A stretch of 64,000 nucleotides of DNA from Jackrogersella multiformis (lineage: Eukaryota > Ascomycota > Sordariomycetes > Xylariales > Hypoxylaceae). The first letter of the stretch is position 1; every line of letters begins with the position of its first letter. The DNA lies in NCBI GenBank assembly GCA_902806575.1, contig CADCXD010000004.1, forward strand, positions 2,604,001-2,668,000, read 5' to 3'. Positions 11,447 through 21,877 of this stretch are shown one piece after another. Both the position numbers and the translations under genes were made by a program. Below the pieces are notes generated by a model. The model did not search any database. It saw only the letters and a list, made by a program, of their open reading frames with translations, and was not told where the DNA came from.

Positions 11447-13245
11447 TCATGACGTATTTTCCGCTCCGATCTTCCAAGACCTGTCGAGGATGTCGTACGC
11501 CTGCTGTAAGGACTGAGGATCCAACGTACGTTCTTCGAGAACAGCGACCCAGTCGCGGAGTTGAATATTTTTACCCCTGTCCCCATCTTCACGGAGCTGG
11601 CCGAGATGTGAGACGCTCGGCTTCGTCAAAGGACCTTGCCGAGCCTTTTGGCTGGCAGCAGCCGTAGAGCCTGGTGTACCTGGCGTGCCAGAAGTTGGGA
11701 ATCGGGGTGTGCTTGCTCCGCTACTAGGGCCGCCACCCGTCATCCACGAGTACTTCTTTTTCTTGCCGCCCGCAAAGAGACCCAGCGTCTGGTTGACCGT
11801 GGTACTGCTAGCCTCTGCTAGCTTCGCTGCCTTTTTGCTCTCCTTCTTAGTGGGAGGCTTCTCGCCTGGCTCTGGCGCTATGGATCCAGGCGTGCCCGGT
11901 GCGACGGACCCGGCTCGTGATGAGCCTTCGGGGCCTTCTTTATCCTTCTCGGTGGTTTGCGTGTCGACCCGCTTCTGTCGCTTTCTAAGTCGACTCTCTT
12001 CTGAGGTCCGCGCTTCCTTTCCCATACCAGTCATGGTCCCTACTAGATGGTTTGCCGGTGCAACATCTGAGACTGGTGTAGGCAACCCATTGCTAAGTTC
12101 ATCGGCTGGGCCTATAATTTTCAGTTAGTTAAACGAAATACACATGACAAAAGTCAGGATGTAAAAAACGTACGTTTGAGTGGGTTTGTGCGGGGGCTAA
12201 CCGCGCTCTCCGCACCCGTCCGTAGGCTTTCACCCTGAGTCCCATTTGTTGTAGGCTCGACAACGGCCGCGTCGATCCAGTCTGGAGGCACTATGCCATG
12301 CGAGCTCGTTTGCCGAGTAGTTGCAACCCTATTTGCATCACCTACCAGCTCACGCAAGCGCTGTTTCGTACCCAAGGAAAGTAGCGCGATCTGATCAACC
12401 AAATATGCGTCAGGAGGGATGAACGAGTTGAGTGTTTGGATCATTCCACCATCGGCGCCCTTCTGAACGCAGGGCTTGAGTTCGGGTTTGGGAGGTTCGG
12501 AGGCATTCTGGTTTCTTCCCATATAACGTCCTCCATCCGGCTTCAAATCTAAGTTAAGACCCAGACCAAACTTATGGGCAGCATCCTCAAGTCGCTTATG
12601 CACGATGCCTGTTTCTAACAGGTAATTGCTCATCTCTTGGCTTTTAATTCGAGCAAACTGCGCTGCTGCCTCATTCCACGCCTTGTCCGCCAGATCCGCC
12701 TCAATTTCCTCCCGAGTGCGTGTATTTGCAGGCTGGGCGGGTTGGTTAGTTGCGTACACCGCATCTCGACCGCCAGGAGGAGCGCTGGGAAACCCGCGAG
12801 ACTCCAAGTTGTTCAGGTATTCGGCTTCCTCTTCCAGGTCGATACCGGTTCCCACGAGCATATCATCCATGTCGTAGTTAACAGCGGCCTTAGCCGTGGG
12901 TTTCGACGTTTGTCTAGTCGCATCGCTGTTCGAGAAAGAACCTGCCGGGTTGATGGTTGGTGGGCCCATGTTGGTGATGATGGGAGGTACTGAAGGCATC
13001 GAAGATGTAGGGAAAGGCGCAAGTTTGGCGGTTGAATAAGGCGCCTGAGAGATATTCGGGGTGGTAGGTTGAGGAGAGGCTAATGGAGTTGGTCCAACGG
13101 AAGGCATCGTAAGAGTCATACCAACACTAGGTGATGATAGCTTGGCGCGTTTATTCGGTGGCAGTTGATACGTCTGGTTCGGCGGAGATTGTTGAGGCGA
13201 GTATTGCCTTTGAGGGACGGGGATGGTAGATTGAGGGTGCGACAT
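11447..13245 (-). CDS. TAF4: Transcription initiation factor TFIID subunit 4
   Basis: Two exons (13245-12174 and 12111-11447) give 578 residues. TAF4 is a histone-fold scaffold subunit of TFIID that pairs with TAF12 in the nucleus. The N-terminal third is Pro/Gln/Ser-rich with a basic NKRAKL patch. The conserved TAF4 C-terminal domain starts around residue 125 with DMDDMLVGTGIDLEEEAEYL and runs through the AWNEAAAQFARIKSQEMSNY segment. The helix DAYLVDQIALLSLGTKQRLR is the usual site before the variable linker. Exon 2 has a Lys/Arg-rich stretch (RLRKRQKR), an Ala/Gly/Ser/Pro linker and the conserved end with LRDWVAVLEE and LQQAYDILDRSW. The ATG at 13245 opens the frame with no upstream in-frame alternative that adds conserved sequence. 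It is divergent from YSH1. Confidence 0.93.
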
Positions 13246-13670
13246 CTTGAAAAGGATTTTGTCAAATTACAGAGATGCGCGCGTCCTAAATTTGCGTGTT
13301 GCACTTCGTCCAGTCCTTCACCTTTCTATCCTTCCGTATTTTGCTTTTTCTTCGCCTCTCCAATGACTTGCTGGTATCCGATATGACTTACTTGCGTAGA
13401 GAATAGGTGTTGTCGCAGGGAAGGTTGTGACGAAATGTAAAATCGTTTTCAGAATACTCTATGGTCCTGGGCAGGCACGGAGCCTGTCACAGCGAGTTGG
13501 CGGAAACCCATCCGATAATAGAAAGTGCAAGTTATGATGATAAGTAAAATAATAAGGATTTAGAGGCGACTATTAGGATGTCGAGTGTAATCGAAAGTTA
13601 TTGCGATCTCGTCGTCGCGTCGGGTGTTGGTTGTTTAAGTAGAGAATGGAGAGGAGGCGATTTAAAGGAA

Positions 13671-13704
13671 GTTCAGAGTTCAGAGTTTAGAGTTCAGAGT
13701 TCAG
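13671..13704 (+). repeat. Short tandem repeat, unit AGTTCAG-like
   Basis: About five near-identical 7-nt units (AGTTCAG/AGTTTAG) lie head to tail in the TAF4-YSH1 intergenic region. This is a minisatellite-like simple repeat with no evident role. Confidence 0.75.
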
Positions 13705-13939
13705 CAACACAGAAAAGCTTCCCCCGATTCCCCATTGGAAAGATTTCGTGTTGTACTACGCACGGACCCCACTTCGCTCCCTTCCTGCCTTTTGGCTTTT
13801 GGCTTTTAGCTTTTGCACCTTCTGCTTTTTTGACGTGAGAACCTTCGGGACTTGGCCAAAGCGTTTTTTTGTCAGCTGATCAATTAGAAGCCGACCCATA
13901 TGAGCCTCAAGTTTCTAACGGCCCGCTAAACAAAGAGGT

Positions 13940-14075
13940 ATGTACCTACCTTCGTACCTAGGTACCTTCCTGTATCCGAGATGTTCCAAGGTTCCCACTT
14001 CTTTTCTTAGGTAGGTACCTACCTAACCTAGGTACCTAGGTACACTATTACTTAGGTACCTTAGGTACTCAAACG
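13940..14075. repeat. Cluster of CCTAGGTACC-type palindromic repeats
   Basis: Several overlapping copies of the palindromic strings CCTAGG and GGTACC, joined as TACCTAGGTACC, are seen within about 130 bases. This is one of the densest examples of the dispersed intergenic motif of this window. Confidence 0.8.
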
Positions 14076-14425
14076 CGCCGCGTTAATCTCAATTAACCTC
14101 CAAGCTAGTCGCGTTACGTATGTACCTGGGTCCCGTAATATTTCGCCGTTCAACCTTCATCTTCGAAACTCCAATCTTCATCTTTCGGTTTAATCATTTA
14201 ATCAAGTGTTAAATCCCACAAACTCCAACCGACCCCGCGCATGATTTACACACAATAATGCGCATATCTTAAGATACCTTCTATCCTTCTATCGCAAGTT
14301 TCTACCAATATAATACAGTGTCCAAACAATCTTGACTACTTAACAATCGCTCGCACCTCATATTTAACCTGGTCGGCTTCGATCGACCTCATCGAACGTC
14401 TTCTCACATACGCACTTGAACAACC

Positions 14426-17400
14426 ATGGCGTCCAAGCGCAAGGCTTCGGCGATGGCTACGGTTGCCGACGAAGAACCCGTAGACCCGTCTGACGAGTTG
14501 ATGTTTCTGTGCTTGGGAGGTGGAAACGAAGTCGGTAGATCATGCCATATCATACAGTACAAAGGGAAGACTGTCATGGTAAGTTTGTGGTGTCCTCCAA
14601 ACCCGCTAGACTACTGGTCATACTGATGATTATGAATATATATAGCTTGATGCTGGTCAACACCCTGCTTACGATGGTCTCGCTGCTCTCCCCTTCTTTG
14701 ACGACTTCGATCTTAGCACTGTCGATGTGCTCCTAATCAGCCAGTAAGTCTCCCCTTCTAATATGTACCATATATTCGGTTGTGCATGGGCAAGGGCTTC
14801 GTATCGGTTGGGGTGGAAGGCGATGTTTTCCCATGTCCATAAACATGGAAATCTTCACTCCAATATTTCGTCATGATATTACGCCTACATGGGTTTTAGA
14901 TGTTTGCAAGTTTGCTCTTATGTATTCAGCTATCAATAAAAAACACGTTACTCCATCACCCAACCGGTAGCGCCCTTGATCGCCATGATGCTCATTGCAA
15001 TGAACTACATCTCTTAGTTCTTGGCTTTCGCACTATATATATATATATATATACTCTAAGAAGAATGCTAACATCGATCAAGTTTCCATATCGATCACGC
15101 AGCATCTCTTCCTTATGTCCTGGCAAAGACCAACTTCAGAGGTCGGGTCTTCATGACACATCCGACTAAGGCCATCTACAAATGGCTCATCCAAGACAGT
15201 GTCCGCGTCGGTAACACTTCTTCAAATCCTACCTCACAGCCTGTATACACGGAGCAAGATCATCTGAACACCTTCCCTCAGATCGAGGCTATCGACTATC
15301 ACACCACTCACACCATCTCGTCTATCCGAATTACCCCCTATCCTGCCGGCCATGTGCTAGGTGCTGCGATGTTTCTTATAGAGATCGCTGGGTTAAACAT
15401 ATTCTTCACAGGAGACTACTCTCGAGAGCAAGATCGACATCTAGTCTCTGCAGAAGTCCCTAGGGGCATCAAAGTCGATGTTCTCATTACTGAATCAACA
15501 TATGGTGTATCCACACATGTCCCTAGATTAGAGAGGGAGCAAGCGTTGATGAAGTCAATCACCAGCATTCTCAACCGAGGTGGGCGTGTTCTGATGCCCG
15601 TGTTCGCGCTAGGCAGAGCACAGGAGCTGCTTTTAATTCTAGACGAATACTGGGGTAAACATTCGGAATTTCAAAAGATTCCCATTTACTATGCCAGCAA
15701 CCTTGCACGAAAGTGTATGGTTGTGTATCAGACTTACGTCGGAGCCATGAACGACAACATCAAGCGCTTGTTCCGAGAACGAATGGCTGAAGCCGAGGCT
15801 GCAGGAGACGGTGCAGGCAAGGGCGGCCCGTGGGACTTCAAGTACATCAGATCACTCAAGAACCTTGACCGGTTCGATGATGTTGGTGGATGTGTTATGC
15901 TCGCAAGTCCTGGTATGTTGCAAAATGGGGTCAGCAGAGAACTTCTAGAGAGGTGGGCGCCAAACGAGAAGAATGGCGTTATAATCACTGGTTATAGTGT
16001 CGAGGGCACCATGGCTAAGCACATCGTCCAGGAACCTGACCAGATTCACGCTGTCATGTCGAGAAATGTGAACGCCGTCAGGCGAGCGCTCGGCGCGGAC
16101 GGCGAGAAGGTTATGATACCTCGGCGGTGCAGTGTTGCTGAATACTCGTTCGCCGCGCACGTCGACGGCCAAGAAAATCGGGAGTTTATCGAGGAGGTCG
16201 CAGCTCCCGTGGTTGTAAGTTGCTATCCCATACTACGTACAATGTCCCTTCGCTAACCTTGATAGATTCTTGTTCATGGTGAGCAACATAACATGATGCG
16301 GCTTAAGTCGAAGTTGTTATCCTTGAATTCCGGGAAGGCAGACAAGGTTAAAGTATACAGCCCTAGAAACTGTGAAGAGCTACGGATTCCATTCAAGACA
16401 GACAAGGTAGCCAAGGTCGTTGGCAAGCTAGCATCTATACCCCTTCCAAGGCATCTACCGATGCCCGATGATCTTAATGCAGAGCTGGTAGCTGGAGTCA
16501 TAGTTCAAAACGACTTCAAGATGTCACTCATGGATCCGGAAGATCTACGAGAGTACGCTGGCTTAACCACTTCAACAATTGCATGCCGACAAAAATTCAC
16601 GTTGAGCGCGGCGGGCATCGACCTCATCAAATGGGCTCTAGAGGGTACGTTTGGCAATATCGAAGAACTGCCGGAGACCAAGAACCGACAGATGAACCCT
16701 GATAACGACGAGGCAAACGGAAACGGCACTTTACCCGACGCCGACGAAGAAGTTGCACAGCTTGTCGCAGCATATCTAGTCATGGGCTGCATTACGGTGC
16801 GATATCGCAGCAATGGCGAGGTAGAATTAGAATGGGAAGGGAATATGCTTAATGATGGCATTGCCGACGCCGTGATGGCTGTCCTTCTATCTGTTGAGAG
16901 TAGCCCTGCTGCCGTGAAGAGTAAGCAATCCGCCCTTTTGTCAGCCTAGCCAAATCTCGATTCCCTTACTAATAATTCTATCAGGATCCGCGAGCAAGAA
17001 CACGCACTCCCACGGGCTCACGGCCCGAAACCCACATACCAGCCTGACGCCGGGAGAGCGGCTGGAACGCTTGTTCCTCTTCCTCGAGGCGCAGTTCGGC
17101 GCCGATTCCCTGACGCCCGTCGCAACTCCTAAGCTGCCACCTCTAGTTAAGGACAAGAAGCCCAAAAAGGAGGAAGACGACGACGATGCCACCTCGGACG
17201 CTTCTATGGAGCTATCCGATGATGAGGAAGAGGAGGAACGGTTGCTAGAACTACGACAACAGACGGAGCTCGAGCGGCTTCACAAAATTGGCATTCCCGT
17301 CCCGGGTGTCAGTATTAAGGTTGACAAAATGGTTGCAACGGTATGGCTGGAGGATCTAGAGGTTGAATGCAACCACAAGGCGTTTGCGGACAGGGTCAAG

Positions 17401-17448
17401 GCTGTCGTTGAGCGGGCTGTCGAGGTTACGGCGCCCCTGTGGGGCTAA
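14426..17448 (+). CDS. YSH1: Cleavage and polyadenylation endoribonuclease Ysh1/CPSF73
   Basis: Five exons (14426-14578, 14646-14743, 15083-16214, 16266-16920, 16985-17448) give 833 residues. Ysh1 is the metallo-beta-lactamase/beta-CASP nuclease that cuts pre-mRNA at the poly(A) site. The zinc motif HFHIDHA is rebuilt exactly when exon 2 (ending CTAATCAGCCA) is joined to exon 3, so the 339-nt intron 2 sits inside the active-site motif. Other landmarks are LGGGNEVGRSC, LDAGQHPAYDG, TGDYSREQDRHL, ESTYGVSTHVPR, FALGRAQELLLILDEYW, ASPGMLQNGVSRELLERW, YSVEGTMAKHI and, across intron 3, VHGEQHNMMRLKSKL. The C-terminal CPSF73/100 domain is interrupted by a fungal acidic linker (KKEEDDDDATSD, DDEEEEE) before the final conserved block. 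The protein is about 50 residues longer than yeast Ysh1. Confidence 0.95.
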
Positions 17449-19004
17449 ATATATATCCCTAAGGCAGAAGGACACGGGGGGAGGCTCCATGCATTCCCTG
17501 CAGATATGTATTATTCATCGAGTTGGGGAGTCTTTTGGTCAGTAGGCTTAAGGGGATAGTCCGGGCATAGTCATATGAGGTCTGAAGTAGGTCGGGAAAT
17601 AACTGCGCGCGAGATCTGGTTACGAGGAGGCTCTGCTAGGCTTATACGTCCCGGTGCGCCGCTGCTTACATCGGGCCTGGCCGAAGTAGCCGGTAATCAT
17701 TTTGATGATCGCGAGATATATCCTCGATAGGGTAGTATCTTGTTCATCCAGATGACAACATGACCCGAAGATCAGATCAGGGACAAAGTGAATAATAATA
17801 CGCCGAACTGCACTCCCGGAGGTTGGCGAGGTTGGCACATCAAGCAAGTGCCGAATGGTCTTGCGCCTTGCGAATTTGCACACTTTCCTATAAGATTACC
17901 GAAGGTAGGCAGAGCAGCTGGTAATAGATGGATGTCACGGTCATAGCTGAAGTTGGATCTAGTAGAGATTGACTATAACAAATAACAAGATGTATAAAGC
18001 CCGTTGGACACCTAGGGAATCCAGGCCTTCGAGTTGACCAGTGTAGCTTTCGTAAGGGGTAGCTAGTATAGTGCTACGGTGTTATGCTTTGATGTTCTTT
18101 ATGAGACACGCTTAGGATTAGCTAATAGGACTCTAAGATGTGATGTTTGCCTCTTTGGTCCTTTGCCGCTTTTGTGGTTGCTAGAATCAACCTAATGTGG
18201 CTGTGTTAAGACTGTGGCAGGCTTAATCAATTATTGGCTGCATAGCCACCATACCACGTGCAACTATGGCTTGTTGCGGTGTACATACATAGTATACTTA
18301 CCTACCTAAGTAGGTACCTAGGTAGGTACACTAATGTAGTACCTGCCTAAGGAGGTAGTGTAACGTGATATAGGTCACCAAATGAGCCTCCCCCATGAGG
18401 CGAGGGTGAGATTCACTTATACATACTCCGTTTCTAACTTCTCTTTGAAACCTTTACTTTAGTGCCTCGATGGAATCACATCTGTCCTTATCCTTACCTA
18501 TAGGCTATGCAAGTGAGGCATAACGTTAGGCATTACGATGAATCACAATGTTGCCATAGTCATACATACTCAACAAGCCATCTGATGCATTCAACATTGA
18601 CTATAGGTGAAGTTATATATAATATATATTAACAGGTAAGTAATGACATGACATATGTGAGTTATGTCGAGTATCAGATTCACAGAACAAAGACTTCATT
18701 CAAGTCAACCAACAAACGAGCAACTAGCACTGCCTCGAAAGTGGACATTCCAACACTTACATACTTTCACATAGTCCAACATCAAAGCATACCTAGTACC
18801 TTGTGGAGGGAAGATCGAAGCTAAACTTGACCTAATAGAGGGAACGAGCAAACCTCACAGACTCAGCCAAGCCCACCGATCCGGATCGTTTGTCACTTCT
18901 CCCTTAGACTCTGAACTAACGAGGTGGTTGGTAAACCTTGACTCAAGTCTTCGTTTGTTTAGCTATTGCACCTACCTACCAACCTAGGTAAAAGCCCGGA
19001 CGCC
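17449..19004. other. Intergenic region before the VWA gene
   Basis: About 1.55 kb between two plus-strand genes. It holds the YSH1 3' flank, a repeat island at about 18297-18352 (TACCTAGGTAGGTAC and variants) and a smaller one at 18969-18990 just upstream of the VWA start. No coding frame with a recognisable domain was seen. Confidence 0.4.
18297..18352. repeat. CCTAGGTACC-type repeat island
   Basis: The island reads as interleaved TACCTACC, TAGGTACC and CCTAGGTA strings, forming overlapping palindromes. It belongs to the same dispersed family as the islands near 14.0, 35.1, 47.9 and 63.7 kb. Confidence 0.75.
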
Positions 19005-20345
19005 ATGCCATTTATTATCGACAGCTCATCCTTCACAGGATTTGAAGCGCCACACTCACTTTCATCCTCAGCTTCCACCATTTCTTCTACTTCATCTTCT
19101 TACAAAACCCCTAGCTGTACCAGCCAATGTAGATATACCGACTGCAGACACGAGCTTGATTTCAGAAACATGGGTAACCTTAATCCTTTTGATACCGCAA
19201 ACCAGAAATCCGGTCAAGATTCCCAGCTTCGCTTGACTCCCGATGGTTCAGGTCGCGCGCCTTCTACTCGGAGCCGCTCTCCTTCCGGCTTCTCCTTGCG
19301 TAGGACCTTGAGCGGCCGCAGCCAGAACCGCGAAAATGAGTCCGGCGAGCGCCAAGGCCGGGCTTCTATATTCACGGGGCTGTTCTCCAGCTCTCGCAGG
19401 CAGCAGAGACCGCAAAGCCCTCCTCCGTCATACTCGCAGAGTGTTGCGGACGGGCCAGTTCCTGTTTCAAGTGAGTTTCTTCCACCTAGAGGCTATATCG
19501 AGTCCCCTCCCCCCAACCCCCTTTTTTTACCCCTTTCCAACCGCCCGAACCTCGCGCTAACCCGTCCAGCAGACACCGCATCCGCATCGTCATCCACGGC
19601 AGTGCTCGACGACCAATACGCCTTCCTCAAGGAGTTCAACACCATCTTCCTGATCGACGACTCGCTGTCGATGAAGGCCGAGCGCCGGTGGGAGGAGACC
19701 CAGAAGGCGGTGGCGGCCATCCTGCCGGTGTGCATGCAGCACGACGAGGACGGCATCGACGTGTACTTCCTCAACCACCGGACGGACGACCGGGGCGACG
19801 CGTCGCGCGGCGCCGTGGGGTCGGGGTACCGCGGCGTGCGCGACGTGCGCGTGGTCCAGGACCTGTTCAAGTTCGTCAAGCCGAGCCTGGCCACGCCCAC
19901 GGGCCTGCGCCTCGACCACATCCTGCGCGCCTACCTCAAGAACTACGAGGCGCTGGTGCGCCGCTCCGGCGGCGACGTGTACTGCGTGCGCCCCATCAAC
20001 ATCATCGTCATCACCGACGGCCAGCCCACCGACGAGCCCGGCGAGATCATCGCCCAGGCCGCGCGCCGCCTCGACCACCTGCGCGCCCCCCCGCACCAGA
20101 TCGGCGTCCAGTTCTTCCAGGTCGGCCGCGACCACGCCGCCACCCTGGCCCTGCAGGAGCTCGACGACGAGCTGTGCCGCAAGGAGAGCATCCGCGACAT
20201 GGTCGACACTGCCACCTTTAACGGAGCGAACAAGGCCGACCAGCCTACCCTCACCGCCGACGGCATCCTCAAGGTCGTGCTCGGCGCCGTCAAGCGGAAG
20301 CTCGATCGCAAGGTCTTGGTTCGCGTCGACGGGCCTGTGCATTGA
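19005..20345 (+). CDS. von Willebrand factor type A domain protein
   Basis: The frame from the ATG at 19005 is 446 codons. A likely 99-nt intron (19471-19569, GTGAGT...CTAAC...CAG) lies inside it without breaking the frame; splicing gives 413 residues. The N-terminal region is Ser/Arg/Pro-rich and probably disordered. The C-terminal half is a VWA domain: the MIDAS metal site is FLIDDSLSM (residues about 216-224 unspliced), with a later Thr in PSLATPTGLRLDHIL and the strand INIIVITDGQPTDEPG, then VGVQFFQVG-like IGVQFFQVGRD. Such proteins bind partners through a metal-dependent surface; the partner is unknown. A second in-frame ATG begins MGNLNPF about 55 codons downstream and could be an alternative start. 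The VWA half is extremely GC-rich at third positions; the N-terminal part is not. Confidence 0.85.
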   Translation: MPFIIDSSSFTGFEAPHSLSSSASTISSTSSSYKTPSCTSQCRYTDCRHELDFRNMGNLNPFDTANQKSGQDSQLRLTPDGSGRAPSTRSRSPSGFSLRRTLSGRSQNRENESGERQGRASIFTGLFSSSRRQQRPQSPPPSYSQSVADGPVPVSSEFLPPRGYIESPPPNPLFLPLSNRPNLALTRPADTASASSSTAVLDDQYAFLKEFNTIFLIDDSLSMKAERRWEETQKAVAAILPVCMQHDEDGIDVYFLNHRTDDRGDASRGAVGSGYRGVRDVRVVQDLFKFVKPSLATPTGLRLDHILRAYLKNYEALVRRSGGDVYCVRPINIIVITDGQPTDEPGEIIAQAARRLDHLRAPPHQIGVQFFQVGRDHAATLALQELDDELCRKESIRDMVDTATFNGANKADQPTLTADGILKVVLGAVKRKLDRKVLVRVDGPVH

Positions 20346-21877
20346 TCGCTAGGAGGTGTGCCGGTGGGGATGGATTGATGGATTTGGGATTGCGTACCTA
20401 GTGCCTAGCTGCCTAGCCGCAAAAAGGAGGAAAGGGGGTGAGAGCTGTTTCGTTGTTCGGTTACTGGTTGTATACCCTTTGTCCTCGGCGTTCTGGATGG
20501 GAAGGGGGTAAAGGAAGAACAAAAAAGGTGCCTTTGGATTCTTCTTACTGCTGTATTATTGTATTACTAAATTTCCCCTCTTATTTTCGTATGGTCTGTT
20601 GTCTTAGGGAGAAGGGAGCACTCGCAGACATTCGAGGAGAGGGTCACTTAGGTACGTATTGGTTAAACAGGACATCGTACTAGGAGATACTTGGGCTCAC
20701 GCCTCGAATTAACAAAATCGGCATGGTTTTTTTTTGGTCATATGCTATCTTTACCTTCTGACTTATGCTTGCCTAGATATTTTGTGGTGTATATATGCTG
20801 TGAAACAGTCTACGATTCCCTATAACGGAATAATGATGCGGTAGACATCCCTTACGCCGGCAAGTGAATACCATCTACACATACGAGAAGCACGAGAATA
20901 ATTTAATCTAATCACAATCACAGCAACGAAAAGGTTTCGCGAACAATCATGTTCACTACGGCAGGCTATGTAAGAGACTAGGTAGAGAGCAGACAGCCCG
21001 ATGATAAGTAGAGACTCCTCAATCCTTGCCAGACCAGACCAAAGATCGATCATTTTCCCTTCCGTCCATCCGAACCATACCACTCTCCCCCCCCATACTG
21101 CGAAGCCCCCGTGTTCCACCATGTAATCTGCAAATATGCAGCCCCTCGTCGTAATCGCGACTACGTCGTCGTGAAAAAAGTGCAATGAAAAGGAAAAACA
21201 AAAGCGTAGAAAGAGTCGGTTGCAAATTACCTCCAAGAGCGAGGTGAATCCGTACGAATACAGTTTGGTCGCAAGACCGAGATGTCGTCGTGTTGTGTGT
21301 TGCCCGAGGGAATTCATCGAGGCTGTGCTGGTGCAAAGCGGTGTTTGCTTCGTTGTACAAAATCGTACTACCAGAGCCAAGACGATGTCGATGCGTGGGA
21401 AAGAGGAGGGTAAAAGGATGCCGACGTTGGTTAACGCCGGGTGATTGAAAATGGCACGGCTCCATATGCAAATGGAGACTGCCAATCCAGACTGATGCCG
21501 GAAAATAGGATGAAAAAAGAAGAAGGATGAAAGAAACTCCACGAGGAAAAACCAATTTAATGGCTGCGGGTATCTGATTGTGTCATATCTCACACCCCTT
21601 TAATTCCGCGTTGTTCATTCTCCGAGAGTCGTAGTATCGCAAATACAATCCGAAAGATCGTATGAACAAGGACGACATATGGATAAGCCATGATCCAGGA
21701 TGCCGTGTAGGCCACAGCAGTAGTTGGTCATAGGCAAAACAGGAAGTCTGCAAAACACCTCCGTGAATACGACAAGATATCATTGCCGAAGAAAGATAGA
21801 TATCTTGAGCACCACGATTCCAATACCACACCAAAAGAGTCCCGTTCCGAGGGAGTGGTTGGCTAGTTCATGTGAGA
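20346..21877. other. Convergent 3' intergenic region, 1.5 kb
   Basis: It separates the 3' ends of the VWA gene and the coiled-coil gene. A long stop-free stretch exists on the minus strand (20820-21593) but begins without ATG, has no recognisable domain and is treated as untranslated or non-coding. No repeat or RNA gene was recognised. Confidence 0.35.

Larger units (their letters stand above)
13246..14425. promoter_or_regulatory. Divergent promoter region between TAF4 and YSH1
   Basis: The region should hold the promoters of two essential genes. It contains a GAGTTCA-type short tandem repeat (13671-13704) and one of the largest clusters of the CCTAGGTACC-type repeat (about 13940-14075). No gene is visible; the 86-codon frame at 13578 is made partly of the tandem repeat. 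Confidence 0.45.

Noticed and set aside
13578..13838. 86-codon frame upstream of TAF4
   Set aside because: Part of it is encoded by the GAGTTCA tandem repeat and the rest is not protein-like.
17620..17883. 87-codon minus-strand frame
   Set aside because: No ATG start and no family resemblance.
20820..21593. 257-codon minus-strand open stretch in the VWA/coiled-coil convergent gap
   Set aside because: It starts without ATG, has no recognisable domain, and lies where both neighbours should have 3' untranslated regions. It would be revived by transcript evidence.
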